Positions 10,944 through 20,055 of a DNA stretch of 64,000 nt are shown here, one piece after another. A program made the translations under genes and the position numbers. Position 1 is the stretch's first letter. Each line of letters begins with the position of its first letter. Under the pieces are notes generated by a model that saw only the letters and a list, made by a program, of their open reading frames with translations, searched no databases and was not told the DNA's origin. The stretch is from Paraburkholderia sp. PREW-6R (GTDB lineage Bacteria > Pseudomonadota > Gammaproteobacteria > Burkholderiales > Burkholderiaceae), in contig NZ_CP155073.1 in NCBI RefSeq assembly GCF_039621805.1, positions 1,426,001 to 1,490,000 of the forward strand, written 5' to 3'.

Positions 10944-11894
10944 GTGGTCCAGAAAGATTCATCCGTTGCGCGTCCGTCCGGCGCCGCCGATGCCGAAGCC
11001 GCTAATGCGGAAGCCGCGAATGCAGAAGCCGCAAATGTAAAAGCCGCCGATGCGGAAGCCGCCGATGCGGAAGCAGCCGAAGCAGCGAGGAGCCGCCGTT
11101 TCCAGCAGCTCGCGCTGCCGCATCTGGACGCCGCGTATAACCTTGCGCGCTGGCTGTGCGGCAACCCGAACGACGCCGATGACGTTGTGCAGGAAGCGTT
11201 CATGCGTGCGTTTCGTTTCTTCGATACCTTTCGCGGCGACTCCGCCCGACCGTGGCTGCTCGCGATCGTGCGCCGCACCTGGTACAGCGAATGGCGGCGG
11301 CGGGCGTCGTCGCACCAGATGGTCGAGTTCGACGACAGCATGGACGACGCCACTTTCGACGGCTGGAGCGCAGGCGGCGACGATCCGCAGACGCTGCTGA
11401 TCCGCGACGAGGATTCGAAGCGCGTGCACGAAGCGCTGGCGCTATTGCCGGTCGAACATCGGGAGGTGCTGATCCTGCGGGAACTGGAGGAAATGGGCTA
11501 TCGCGAAATTGCGCTGGTCGCGGACGTACCGATCGGGACGGTGATGTCGCGGCTTGCGCGTGGGCGGCGCAAGCTTGCCGCGTTGCTGGCGGCGCCGCGC
11601 GATGAAGTGAGATCGGCGGGCTTGGGTTTGCAATCCGGATCGGATGGTTTGCAGGGGGAAGTTGTCTCTCGTGCCATGTCCGGTCCCGCTGCTGATCGAG
11701 AGGCGCGCCCGGCAGCAGGGTCCCGTGCACCGGACGAAAACTCAGGCGGCCAAGGTAGCGCCGCTGACGCCGCGGACGCCGGCTTGCCGAGGGCCTGCGC
11801 CACACCACTTCGGGCGACTGTTGGCGCCCGGTCATCCAACCCTTCCAGCGGCCGCGCCGCCGGCATCGCTCAGGAGGCGCCAGATGGACTGTAA
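10944..11894 (+). CDS. ECF sigma factor with repeat-rich N terminus and long C-terminal tail
   Basis: RNA polymerase sigma factor of the ECF type, 316 residues, much longer than the usual 170-200. GTG at 10944 is chosen because GGAGG ends 6 bases before it. Residues 16-46 are tandem AEAA(N/D) repeats. Sigma-2 lies at about 55-122 (LPHLDAAYNLARWL; DDVVQEAFMRAFRFFDTF), sigma-4 at 158-215 (ALLPVEHREVLILRELEEM; VPIGTVMSRLARGRRKL). Residues 220-316 form a disordered Gly/Ala/Ser tail. The stop overlaps the anti-sigma start by 11 bp, so the pair is coupled. Confidence 0.9.
   Translation: MVQKDSSVARPSGAADAEAANAEAANAEAANVKAADAEAADAEAAEAARSRRFQQLALPHLDAAYNLARWLCGNPNDADDVVQEAFMRAFRFFDTFRGDSARPWLLAIVRRTWYSEWRRRASSHQMVEFDDSMDDATFDGWSAGGDDPQTLLIRDEDSKRVHEALALLPVEHREVLILRELEEMGYREIALVADVPIGTVMSRLARGRRKLAALLAAPRDEVRSAGLGLQSGSDGLQGEVVSRAMSGPAADREARPAAGSRAPDENSGGQGSAADAADAGLPRACATPLRATVGARSSNPSSGRAAGIAQEAPDGL
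10995..11084 (+). repeat. 15-bp tandem repeat, six units, in the ECF sigma gene
   Basis: Six consecutive 15-bp units close to GAAGCCGCYAATGCG start at 10995, 11010, 11025, 11040, 11055 and 11070. They encode the EAA(N/D)A repeat at the sigma N terminus and keep the frame. Confidence 0.9.
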
Positions 11895-12978
11895 CGAAGC
11901 GCGGCCGCTCCTCGATGCGAACGCCGACCACGAATTACCCGCGCCGGACGCACGGCGCGTTCAGCAGCATATCGAAGGCTGCGATGCCTGCAAGCGGGAA
12001 AGCGAAAGCCTGCGCGCGCTCAGTGGAGTGTTGCGTACGGCGCCTTATCATCGTGCGTCGCAGTCGCTGCGGGAGCGCATTGTTGCAGGCTTGCCGTCGG
12101 TCGAAATGGCAGGGTCCGTTGTGGGTGATGCCGCGCCGGAGGACGCTCGCGGCGGTGGCAACACCTCCGGCGCATTCAGTGGTTCCGCCGACGGAGTTCC
12201 ACGCACATCCGGCAATGCGGGCAAAGCGCTGGCGCGCCCCTGGAGATGGGCGGAGTGGCTGGCGGCGCTGTTCGACAGCGCTGGCGGGCGTGGGCGCGGT
12301 GTTGGCGGTGGTGGTGGAGCGTCCGGCGCCCATGGTGGCCGTGCAGGACGAGGTGGAGGTGGAGGTGGCGGAGGCGGCGGCATTTGGGGCAACCTCGGCG
12401 GCCCGCTGGCCGCAGGCAATGCCGGCCGCCTGTTCGCGTCGGCTTCGCTCGCCGCGCTGGTGGTCGTGCTGTGCGCAGTCACGGCGGCCGTCACGATGAG
12501 TCTGCGGCCGTCCGCAAGCGTCAGCCCGTTCACGGACGAACTGGTGGAAAGCCACGTCCGCGCACAGGTTTCCGGCCGGAGCATCGACGTCATCTCCACC
12601 GACCGCCACACCGTCAAACCATGGTTCAACGGGAAGCTGGACTACACGCCGCCGGTGGAAGACCTGGCGGCAAACGGCTTCCCGCTGGAAGGCGGCCGGC
12701 TCGACTACCTTGCGCATCAGCGGGTGGCCGTGCTCGTGTACCGCTATCAGAAACACGTGATCGACGTGTACGTCTTCCCTCAGCCAAGGGCCGGCGGCGC
12801 CGTGCCGGCAGGAGCCGCAACGTCCGGCCCGGACGGCTATTCGATCGCTCACTGGAATGCCGAAGGCATGACGTGGTGGGCCATCACCGACGCTGCGCCG
12901 GACACGCTCAAAGGGCTGGAGGCCGCACTGAGGGCGCGCCTGCAAGGTGGAAGCGAGCGCACGGAGAAGGGCTCATGA
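11884..12978 (+). CDS. Zinc-finger membrane anti-sigma factor
   Basis: Partner of the upstream ECF sigma factor. ATG at 11884 is preceded by AGGAGG at 11872-11877; the frame is open further upstream but this start gives a family-typical N terminus. Residues 3, 29, 33 and 36 (C, H, C, C) form the zf-HC2 anti-sigma domain. Residues about 100-180 are Gly-rich, with runs of up to ten Gly. One membrane helix lies near 185-208 (LAALVVVLCAVTAAVTM). The periplasmic part (DRHTVKPWFNGKLDYTPPV) is typical of membrane anti-sigma factors. 364 residues, long because of the Gly insert. Confidence 0.88.
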   Translation: MDCNEARPLLDANADHELPAPDARRVQQHIEGCDACKRESESLRALSGVLRTAPYHRASQSLRERIVAGLPSVEMAGSVVGDAAPEDARGGGNTSGAFSGSADGVPRTSGNAGKALARPWRWAEWLAALFDSAGGRGRGVGGGGGASGAHGGRAGRGGGGGGGGGGIWGNLGGPLAAGNAGRLFASASLAALVVVLCAVTAAVTMSLRPSASVSPFTDELVESHVRAQVSGRSIDVISTDRHTVKPWFNGKLDYTPPVEDLAANGFPLEGGRLDYLAHQRVAVLVYRYQKHVIDVYVFPQPRAGGAVPAGAATSGPDGYSIAHWNAEGMTWWAITDAAPDTLKGLEAALRARLQGGSERTEKGS

Positions 12979-13076
12979 CAGATTCGTGGCTTGCTTGCGG
13001 CTCGCCGCGGTGCGGGCTGCTCCTCTGTAAACCCTTGAAAATACGCCCGATTCACGTCCTGCAATAATGGCGATTG

Positions 13077-13105
13077 TTGCAACCAGGCCCTGATCGGGTT
13101 ACACT
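13077..13105 (+). promoter_or_regulatory. Promoter of the rpsF-priB-rpsR-rplI operon
   Basis: TTGCAA at 13077-13082 and TACACT at 13100-13105 are separated by 17 bp, each matching 4 of 6 consensus bases. The position 75 bp ahead of rpsF suits a ribosomal-protein operon promoter. Confidence 0.5.
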
Positions 13106-13180
13106 CTTGGGCTTCTCACTTGCCACACCGGTTCAGACGCCCGGGTGGCTTTAATCCAAAAGTCAGCACAAGGAGTGAAT

Positions 13181-13555
13181 ATGCGTCATTACGAAATCGT
13201 ATTTATCGTGCACCCGGATCAGAGCGAGCAGGTGCCCGCCATGATCGAGCGTTACAAGTCCACGATCACCTCGCACGGTGGCCAGGTTCACCGTATCGAA
13301 GACTGGGGCCGTCGCCAACTGGCCTACATGATCGAGAAACTCGCGAAGGCTCACTACGTCTGCATGAACATTGAATGCGATCAGGCCACGCTCGACGAGC
13401 TGGAGCATGCATTCAAGTTCAACGACGCTGTTCTGCGTCACCTGATCGTCAAGATGAAGAAGGCCGAGACCGGCCCGTCGCCGATGATGAAGGAAGTGCA
13501 GCGCGAAGAAGCCAAGAAGTCGGCTGCTACGCAACCGTCCGAAGCGCAGGCTTAA
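13181..13555 (+). CDS. rpsF: 30S ribosomal protein bS6
   Basis: Small-subunit protein S6, 124 residues. The ATG is preceded by AGGAGTGAAT. The N terminus [19 protein letters not shown] and the central motif [18 protein letters not shown] are diagnostic. Binds 16S rRNA together with bS18, which is encoded two genes downstream. First gene of rpsF-priB-rpsR-rplI. Confidence 0.98.
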   Translation: MRHYEIVFIVHPDQSEQVPAMIERYKSTITSHGGQVHRIEDWGRRQLAYMIEKLAKAHYVCMNIECDQATLDELEHAFKFNDAVLRHLIVKMKKAETGPSPMMKEVQREEAKKSAATQPSEAQA

Positions 13556-13605
13556 GACACACTATTTAAGCTACCAGATCAGGCGTCATCCTCGTCAAAG
13601 GCTTC

Positions 13606-13905
13606 ATGAACCGGCTGCAGCTTACGGCCAGCGTCGTCGAACGCGAACCGGTGCGGTACACACCCGCCGGCGTTCCGATAGCAGGTTGCACGTTGCAGCA
13701 CCGCACGGAAGTCGTCGAAGCCGGCATCACCCGGCAAGTCGAACTGACCATGCAGGCGGTTGCCGCAGGCGAGGCGAGCGGTAAGCTGGAAAGCTGTCCG
13801 ATGGGCGTAGAAACGCTCTTCACGGGCTTTCTGGCGAAAAAGCACCGCAACGCAAGAACTCTGGTATTTCACATCACAGCATTGCAGGACATTGGAAAGG
13901 ACTGA
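13606..13905 (+). CDS. priB: Primosomal replication protein N, PriB
   Basis: 99-residue single-stranded-DNA-binding OB-fold protein of the restart primosome, which bridges PriA and DnaT at stalled forks. Begins [20 protein letters not shown] with the PriB/SSB-like strands following. Sits between rpsF and rpsR, its conserved place in proteobacteria, and 2 bp separate it from rpsR. Confidence 0.95.
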   Translation: MNRLQLTASVVEREPVRYTPAGVPIAGCTLQHRTEVVEAGITRQVELTMQAVAAGEASGKLESCPMGVETLFTGFLAKKHRNARTLVFHITALQDIGKD

Positions 13906-13907
13906 AC

Positions 13908-14183
13908 ATGCCCCGCCCGACTGGTAAAAAATTCGACAAGCGTCGTCAGCAACAAAATCCGCTCTTCAAGCGCAAGAAGTTCTGCCGCTTCACGGCTGCA
14001 GGCGTCGAGTACATCGACTACAAAGACCTCGATACGCTGAAGGACTTCATCGGCGAAAACGGCAAGATCACGCCGGCGCGTCTCACGGGTACGAAGTCGC
14101 ACTATCAACGCCAGCTGGACACGGCAATCAAGCGCGCACGTTTCCTCGCGCTGGTGCCGTACACCGACCAGCACAAGGCCTAA
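13908..14183 (+). CDS. rpsR: 30S ribosomal protein bS18
   Basis: 91-residue small-subunit protein S18 that pairs with bS6 on the platform. The core [20 protein letters not shown] and [18 protein letters not shown] is diagnostic. The start lies 2 bp after priB. Confidence 0.98.
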   Translation: MPRPTGKKFDKRRQQQNPLFKRKKFCRFTAAGVEYIDYKDLDTLKDFIGENGKITPARLTGTKSHYQRQLDTAIKRARFLALVPYTDQHKA

Positions 14184-14210
14184 CCCGACGACGCGATAAG
14201 GAGTATCCGA

Positions 14211-14663
14211 ATGCAAATCATTCTTCTGGAAAAAGTCGTCAATCTGGGTAACCTGGGCGATATCGTGAAGGTCAAGGACGGTTACGCACGTAACTTCCTG
14301 ATCCCGAACAAGCAAGCTCGCCGCGCAACGAAGGAAGCCCTGGCTGAATTCGAAGTGCGTCGCGCAGAACTCGAAAAGATCGCCGCTGAAAAGCTGGCGG
14401 CCGCTACGGCTCAAGGCGACAAGCTCGCTGGCTCGACGGTCCAGATCGCTCAGAAGGCCGGCGTCGACGGCCGTCTGTTCGGTTCGGTCACGAACGCCGA
14501 CATCGCTGACGCATTGGCCAAGCAAGGCTTCACGGTTGAAAAGGCGCAAGTGCGTCTGCCGGAAGGCCCGCTGAAGACGGTTGGCGATCATCCGGTTCAG
14601 GTTTCGCTGCACACCGACGTGCTCGTGGACGTGACGGTGTCGGTGCTGGGCGAACACGTCTAA
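14211..14663 (+). CDS. rplI: 50S ribosomal protein bL9
   Basis: 150-residue large-subunit protein L9. N-terminal 23S-binding domain [28 protein letters not shown], a long connecting helix (residues about 42-75) and a C-terminal domain ([14 protein letters not shown]). AAGGAG precedes the start. Last gene of the operon, followed by a strong terminator. Confidence 0.98.
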   Translation: MQIILLEKVVNLGNLGDIVKVKDGYARNFLIPNKQARRATKEALAEFEVRRAELEKIAAEKLAAATAQGDKLAGSTVQIAQKAGVDGRLFGSVTNADIADALAKQGFTVEKAQVRLPEGPLKTVGDHPVQVSLHTDVLVDVTVSVLGEHV

Positions 14664-14700
14664 GCATCAGTTAGCATCTGCCAGGTTGTTGCTGGCGAAG

Positions 14701-14735
14701 GGCAGGGGCCGGGAAACCGGCCCCTGCCTTTTTTT
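14701..14735 (+). terminator. Intrinsic terminator of the rpsF operon
   Basis: Perfect 12-bp stem (14701-14712 with 14717-14728) closed by a GAAA tetraloop and followed by seven T. Located 37 bp past the rplI stop. Confidence 0.95.
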
Positions 14736-14794
14736 GTGCCCATTTGCGTTTTGTCGCTGCCCGCAGTCGCCCGATTTACCCGATAATCCCTTCC

Positions 14795-16180
14795 ATGAAC
14801 GCCCCGTCCAAAGATCCCCAACTCGAGTCGCTGAAAGTCCCGCCGCATTCGATCGAGGCCGAGCAATCGGTGCTGGGCGGCCTACTGCTCGATAATGCCG
14901 CGTGGGACCGAATCGCGGATTTTCTGTCGCAAAGCGACTTTTATCGCTACGACCACCGCATCATTTTCGAACACATCGGCAAGCTGATCGCCGCTACGCG
15001 ACCCGCCGACGTGATTACCGTGTACGAGGCGCTCGGCACCTCGGGCAAGGCCGAAGAGGTCGGTGGTCTCGCGTACCTGAACGCGCTGGCGCAGAACACG
15101 CCGAGCGCGGCCAATATCCGCCGCTATGCGGAAATCGTACGCGATCGCGCCGTGCTGCGGCGACTCGTCTCGGTTGCCGATGAAATTTCCGCCGACGCCT
15201 TCAACCCGCAAGGCAAGGAAGTGCGCCAGTTGCTGGACGAGGCGGAATCGAAGGTATTTTCAATCGCGGAAGACGGCGCGCGCGGCACGCAGGGCTTCCT
15301 CGAGATCGGGCCGCTGCTGACCCAGGTGGTGGAGCGGATCGACACGCTGTATCACACCGCCAATCCGAGCGACGTGACCGGCACGCCGACGGGCTTTGTC
15401 GATCTGGATCGCATGACTTCCGGCATGCATGGCGGCGAGCTGATTATCGTCGCGGGCCGTCCGTCGATGGGTAAAACTGCGTTCTCGATGAACGTCGGCG
15501 AATACGTAGCGGTGGAGTACGGGTTGCCGGTGGCGGTGTTCTCGATGGAAATGCCGGGCTCGCAGCTCACCATGCGTATGCTGGGGTCCGTTGGCCGGTT
15601 GGACCAGCACCGTATGCGAACCGGGCGCCTGACCGACGAGGATTGGCCGAAACTCACGCACGCCGTGCAGAAGATGAGCGAGGCGCAGATTTTCATCGAC
15701 GAGACCGGCGGTCTGAACCCGATGGAACTGCGTTCGCGCGCGCGGCGACTGTCGCGCCAGTGCGGCAAGCTCGGGCTCATCATCATCGACTATTTGCAGC
15801 TGATGAGCGGCTCTTCGTCCGGCGAGAACCGCGCAACGGAAATTTCGGAAATCTCGCGCTCGCTGAAAAGTCTCGCGAAGGAACTCGATGTGCCGGTGAT
15901 CGCGTTGTCGCAGCTGAACCGCGGTCTCGAGCAGCGTCCGAACAAGCGGCCGATCATGTCCGACCTGCGTGAATCCGGCGCTATCGAACAGGATGCCGAT
16001 GTGATCCTGTTCATCTACCGCGACGAGGTTTACAACCCGGACAGCCCGGACAAAGGCACGGCCGAAATCATCATCGGCAAGCAGCGCAATGGCCCGATCG
16101 GACCGGTTCGGCTTACATTCCATGGTCAATACACAAAGTTCGACAACTTTGCAGGCGCGCAGAATTTCTACGGCGAATGA
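14795..16180 (+). CDS. dnaB: Replicative DNA helicase DnaB
   Basis: 461-residue hexameric 5'-3' helicase of the replication fork. The N-terminal domain starts with PPHSIEAEQSVLGGLLLDN; the RecA-like domain has Walker A GRPSMGKTAFS near residue 220 and Walker B LIIIDYLQLM near 330; the DnaB motif LSQLNRGLEQRPNKRP follows. MNAPSKDPQ is the likely start. No ribosome binding site is visible; GATAAT at 14782-14787 ends seven bases before the ATG, so the mRNA may be leaderless. No intein. Confidence 0.97.
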   Translation: MNAPSKDPQLESLKVPPHSIEAEQSVLGGLLLDNAAWDRIADFLSQSDFYRYDHRIIFEHIGKLIAATRPADVITVYEALGTSGKAEEVGGLAYLNALAQNTPSAANIRRYAEIVRDRAVLRRLVSVADEISADAFNPQGKEVRQLLDEAESKVFSIAEDGARGTQGFLEIGPLLTQVVERIDTLYHTANPSDVTGTPTGFVDLDRMTSGMHGGELIIVAGRPSMGKTAFSMNVGEYVAVEYGLPVAVFSMEMPGSQLTMRMLGSVGRLDQHRMRTGRLTDEDWPKLTHAVQKMSEAQIFIDETGGLNPMELRSRARRLSRQCGKLGLIIIDYLQLMSGSSSGENRATEISEISRSLKSLAKELDVPVIALSQLNRGLEQRPNKRPIMSDLRESGAIEQDADVILFIYRDEVYNPDSPDKGTAEIIIGKQRNGPIGPVRLTFHGQYTKFDNFAGAQNFYGE

Positions 16181-16307
16181 CCCGAAAGTGAAGTCCTGTC
16201 TACGGCGCCTGTTGTAACGGCGCTGTCAAAAGTGCGGCGTCGATCCCGCAACGGTACAATATGGCAGTTTTATGTCAGCCATACTGTGACCAATTTTCGG
16301 GATCCCA

Positions 16308-16934
16308 ATGTTCGGTCGATTCATGCCCACCGAGGGCAAGTTTTTTGAAATCTTTGATGCGCACGCGAAGTGCATCGTGTCGGCAAGCCGTGAACTGGAA
16401 CTGCTGATCGACAATCTGCCAGAAGCCGAGACTCACAAGCAAAACGTACAGAAGGCCGAGAAGGCCGCAGACAAGCTCACGCACGAAACCATCGACCTGC
16501 TGCACAAGACTTTCATCACGCCGCTCGACCGCGACGAAATCCACAAACTGATCACCACGATGGACGACATCCTCGACCTGATGGAGGACGTCGCCACCGC
16601 CATTTCACTGTACGACGTGCAGACCGTGACCTCCGAGGCGAGTCAGCTCGCTCATATCTGTACGGCCACTTCCGAGCGTGTGCAGTTCGCAGTCAGCCTG
16701 CTGTCCGACATGAAGCAGGCAAGCCAGATTCTCAAGGCATGCGAGGACATAGACCGGCTGGAGTCGGAAGCCGACCGCGTTCTGCGCTCGGCGATGTCGA
16801 AGCTGTTCCGCGAAGAAGACAACGTCAAGACCCTGATCAAGCTGAAAGCCATCTACGAACTGCTCGAAACGATCACGGACAAGTGTGAAGATGTAGCCAA
16901 CATCATCGAAGGCATCGTGCTGGAAAACGCATAA
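16308..16934 (+). CDS. DUF47/PhoU-like phosphate transport accessory protein
   Basis: 208-residue helical protein of the DUF47 (PhoU-related) family, whose genes commonly sit in front of low-affinity Pit transporters and are thought to modulate them. It begins MFGRFMPTEGKFFEIFDAHA and is helical throughout, with the acidic motif TMDDILDLMEDVATAI. Its stop overlaps the pit start (TAATG), so the two are co-translated. TACAAT at 16255-16260 could be its -10 element. Confidence 0.92.
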   Translation: MFGRFMPTEGKFFEIFDAHAKCIVSASRELELLIDNLPEAETHKQNVQKAEKAADKLTHETIDLLHKTFITPLDRDEIHKLITTMDDILDLMEDVATAISLYDVQTVTSEASQLAHICTATSERVQFAVSLLSDMKQASQILKACEDIDRLESEADRVLRSAMSKLFREEDNVKTLIKLKAIYELLETITDKCEDVANIIEGIVLENA

Positions 16935-17944
16935 TGCAATCGATACAACTTGCAATCTGGGTCGTGGCCGGCCTGGTCGCCGTCGCGCTGATTTTCGATT
17001 TCATGAACGGTTTTCACGACGCGGCGAATTCGATTGCCACGGTCGTCTCGACGGGCGTGCTGAAGCCGCAACAGGCGGTCGCGTTTGCGGCGGCATTCAA
17101 CGTGGTCGCGTATTTCGTGTTTCACCTGAAAGTCGCCGCGACCGTCGGCAAGGGCACGATCGATCCGAACATCGTCGACCATTACGTAATCTTCGGCGCA
17201 CTGGTCGGCGCAATCGGCTGGAACATCATCACGTGGCATTACGGTATTCCGTCCAGCTCGTCGCACGCGCTCATTGGCGGACTGGTGGGCGCGGCGCTTG
17301 CCAAGTCGGGCTGGGGTTCGCTCAACCTCGACGGGTTGATGAAGACCGTGGCCTTCATTTTCATCTCGCCGCTGCTCGGATTCGTGCTCGGTTCGTTCTT
17401 CATGCTGGCGGTGTCGTGGCTTTATTTCCGTACGCCGCCTAGCAAGGTGGATCGGCGTTTCCGCCGGTTGCAGCTGGTGTCCGCCGGACTCTACAGCCTG
17501 GGTCACGGTGGCAACGACGCGCAAAAAACCATTGGCATTATCTGGATGCTGCTGATCGCGACGGGCTATGCATCGTCGATCGCGGACGCGCCGCCGCTGT
17601 GGGTGATCGGCGGCTGCTATCTGTCGATGGGCATCGGCACGTTGTTCGGCGGTTGGCGAATCGTGCGCACCATGGGGCAAAAAATTACCAAGCTCAAGCC
17701 GGTCGGCGGCTTTTGTGCCGAGTCGGGCGGGGCGATCACGCTTTTCACGGCGTCATGGCTCGGCATTCCGGTTTCAACCACACACACGATCACGGGCGCA
17801 ATCGTCGGTGTCGGCGCCACGCAGAAGTTGAGCGCAGTGCGCTGGGGTGTGGCCGGCAATATCGTCTGGGCATGGATTCTGACGATTCCGGCCTCTGCGG
17901 TGCTGTCTGGCGTGGCATGGTGGCTTGGCCACCGCTTCCTGTAA
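16934..17944 (+). CDS. pit: Low-affinity inorganic phosphate transporter
   Basis: 336-residue inner-membrane Pit/PiT transporter that imports phosphate (as metal phosphate) with protons. Both PiT signatures are present: DFMNGFHDAANSIATVV near residue 22 and SLGHGGNDAQKTIGI near 193. Several membrane helices. The start overlaps the DUF47 stop. Shorter than enterobacterial PitA, as in other bacteria that pair Pit with DUF47. Confidence 0.94.
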   Translation: MQSIQLAIWVVAGLVAVALIFDFMNGFHDAANSIATVVSTGVLKPQQAVAFAAAFNVVAYFVFHLKVAATVGKGTIDPNIVDHYVIFGALVGAIGWNIITWHYGIPSSSSHALIGGLVGAALAKSGWGSLNLDGLMKTVAFIFISPLLGFVLGSFFMLAVSWLYFRTPPSKVDRRFRRLQLVSAGLYSLGHGGNDAQKTIGIIWMLLIATGYASSIADAPPLWVIGGCYLSMGIGTLFGGWRIVRTMGQKITKLKPVGGFCAESGGAITLFTASWLGIPVSTTHTITGAIVGVGATQKLSAVRWGVAGNIVWAWILTIPASAVLSGVAWWLGHRFL

Positions 17945-18029
17945 CGCAGTCACGCGTCGCGCGCGGGCGACAAGCGAGCCGCCCCGCGCGTCTTCAAACC
18001 AGGCAACATCGGTAGAACCAGCGGGCCCT

Positions 18030-18836
18030 TCAGATCAACGGCGCGCTACCGCCATCCATCGGGACGATTGCGCCCGTCACGTAGCTCGCGCGGCGGCTTG
18101 CCAGAAATAGTGCGACGTCGGCAATCTCCTCCGGCTTCGCATAGCGTCCGAGGGGAACCTTGGCCTGCCCGCGCGCAAGTGCCTCCGCGCCTGATATGCC
18201 TTGCTGCGTCGCTTCGAGTTTCGCGGCTTCTTCAACGCGCTCGGTCAGTGTCGCCCCCGGATTGATCGCGTTGATACGGATCCCGTAGCGTGCGTAGTAG
18301 TGCGCGAGTCCAACCGTAGCGAGCATCAGCGCGGCATTCGCGGCGCCGCCGGCAATATGGATGTCGCTTGCGATCTTGCCGCCCATGCCGATGATGTTGA
18401 CGATCGTGCCCGGCTCGCCGCTTTTGTCCGCTTTCGCGCGCTCCGCCATGCGCCGCAACACTTCCTGCTGCGGGTAGATGTAGGGGAAATACTTCGCTTC
18501 CATCGTCGCGCGAAACGCGTCGGCGTCGAGCGTCTCGGGATCGTAGCGGCGCGCCGCACCCGCGCTGTTGACGAGCACGTCGATCGGTCCCACAGCGGTG
18601 CTGACTTCTTCGACGATGTCCGCGGCGCTGTGGGGCTCGTGCAGGTCGGCCCGGGTCCGATGCACGTGCAGACCTTCCTGCTTCAATTGCTCGTAGGCGC
18701 GGGCGAGATTGGCGGGGTCGCGTGAAACGATCGCGACTTTTGCGCCTTCCAGCGCAAACGCGCGGGCGCATGCGAGCCCGATTCCCTTGCTGCCGCCCGT
18801 AACCAGCACCACTTTATCTTTCAGCCCAAGTTCCAT
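18030..18836 (-). CDS. SDR-family protein lacking the canonical Ser-Tyr-Lys catalytic residues
   Basis: 268-residue Rossmann protein of the short-chain dehydrogenase superfamily. The start MELGLKDKVVLVTGGSKGIG carries the cofactor motif TGGSKGIG at about residues 13-20; NSAGA lies near 90. Where classical SDRs have S...YxxxK, this protein reads IVNIIGMGG...GGAANAALM, with Gly and Asn in place of Tyr and Lys. The C terminus (PGATLTERV; YVTGAIVPMDGG) is otherwise standard. It may be a divergent active subfamily or a non-catalytic binder. The open frame runs far upstream, but AGGTGA before 18836 supports this start. Confidence 0.88.
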   Translation of the reverse strand: MELGLKDKVVLVTGGSKGIGLACARAFALEGAKVAIVSRDPANLARAYEQLKQEGLHVHRTRADLHEPHSAADIVEEVSTAVGPIDVLVNSAGAARRYDPETLDADAFRATMEAKYFPYIYPQQEVLRRMAERAKADKSGEPGTIVNIIGMGGKIASDIHIAGGAANAALMLATVGLAHYYARYGIRINAINPGATLTERVEEAAKLEATQQGISGAEALARGQAKVPLGRYAKPEEIADVALFLASRRASYVTGAIVPMDGGSAPLI

Positions 18837-18918
18837 CGTCGTCACCTGCTGTCGGAAGAAGAGGAATGACGATAGCAGATCGGAGGCGGCCCCGTGCCGG
18901 GTGAGTGCGCGCCGAACG

Positions 18919-20055
18919 TCAGAAGTTGCCGTTCGCGAATCGGGCGATGGGATCGTCGTTGGTTTGCGTGGGCGCGACCACGCCACGTGACGCTGTCGAC
19001 GCGCGCATGACCCGAACCGCGCCGTCGCCGCTGGCTTCGGCTTGCTGGGCCTGTCGCGCCTGACGTGCCGCGACCGTGGCGGGCGGCGGTGGTTCGAAAG
19101 CGTCGGCGGCGGCGTCGATGGCATCGGGCCTCGTCGCCGACGCCGACGCCGCCGCGGGCGTGCGCGCCGCGCTCGCCTGTTGCGACGACACCCCGTCGGG
19201 CACTTCATTGGCGCCAGCTTGCGTCGTCACCCCCTGCAGCGTCCGGGGCGACACAGCGCCCGCTTCGCGCGCCTGCATTTGCGCGGCACTCATGGCCGGC
19301 GGAGGCGGTTCAAACGGATCGGCCTGCTTGTCCGCCACCGCCGTCGTCACCATGGTCGACGGCGAAGCAGGCGACGGCGTGATCGTAGACTGCGCGACTG
19401 GCGAAGGCGCAACAGGTAGCCGGCCGGCAGAAGCCGCCGCCACTGGCGCGGCCCGCTCCGGCGCCGGCACCGCTGCCTGATAGCTCGGCGTGTCGAACGG
19501 CGCCGGCGTTGCGGCCGGACCGGCCACGCGGCGAATGCCGTCGAAACGCTTCGCCCAGTACGGATTGGTCAGATAATCGAGGCGCACAGTACCGCCCGTC
19601 GACGGCGCGTTCACGAAGCGAAGCTTGCCGACATAGATGCCGACGTGCGAGTGCGCGCGCCCCGTCGTGTTGAAGAAAATCAGGTCGCCTGGCGCAATTT
19701 CGTCTGGTTCGATCGATTCGCCGCGACCGCTCATGTCCGCCGTAGTGCGCGGCAGGTTAACGGACGCAGCCCGCTGCACGACATACCGGACGAGGCCGCT
19801 GCAATCAAAGCCACTATCAGGCGTATTACCGCCCCAACGGTATGGAATCCCGACGAGACTCATCGCCTGAATCGAGATTTCCTCGCGGCCGATGCTGTGA
19901 TCCACGAAGTTCGGAAAGCCGGGCGGCGGCGCGTGGTACGCCCCATTGGCCACAACCACCGACGAGCCCGACCCGCGCGACGACGTTCTCTGCGGCGTGC
20001 CAGCGCAGGCGGCGAGCAGCAGAACGGTCAGCAGCGAAAGGGCGAGTCGGCGCAT
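18919..20055 (-). CDS. NlpC/P60 family lipoprotein (cell-wall endopeptidase)
   Basis: 378-residue exported lipoprotein. The signal MRRLALSLLTVLLLAAC ends in a lipobox with Cys17. The NlpC/P60 domain (about residues 58-160) has catalytic Cys85 in SGFDCSGL and His137 in HSHVGIYVG, so it should cut peptidoglycan stem peptides. From residue 180 a Pro/Ala/Ser-rich tail follows with two FEPPPPA repeats; this doubles the usual length. The start is set by the lipobox; no clear ribosome binding site precedes it. Confidence 0.9.
   Translation of the reverse strand: MRRLALSLLTVLLLAACAGTPQRTSSRGSGSSVVVANGAYHAPPPGFPNFVDHSIGREEISIQAMSLVGIPYRWGGNTPDSGFDCSGLVRYVVQRAASVNLPRTTADMSGRGESIEPDEIAPGDLIFFNTTGRAHSHVGIYVGKLRFVNAPSTGGTVRLDYLTNPYWAKRFDGIRRVAGPAATPAPFDTPSYQAAVPAPERAAPVAAASAGRLPVAPSPVAQSTITPSPASPSTMVTTAVADKQADPFEPPPPAMSAAQMQAREAGAVSPRTLQGVTTQAGANEVPDGVSSQQASAARTPAAASASATRPDAIDAAADAFEPPPPATVAARQARQAQQAEASGDGAVRVMRASTASRGVVAPTQTNDDPIARFANGNF

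Noticed and set aside
16200..16300. Possible Pho box ahead of the DUF47-pit operon
   Set aside because: CTGT-type repeats occur, but their spacing (12-14 bp) does not fit the 11-bp period of a Pho box.
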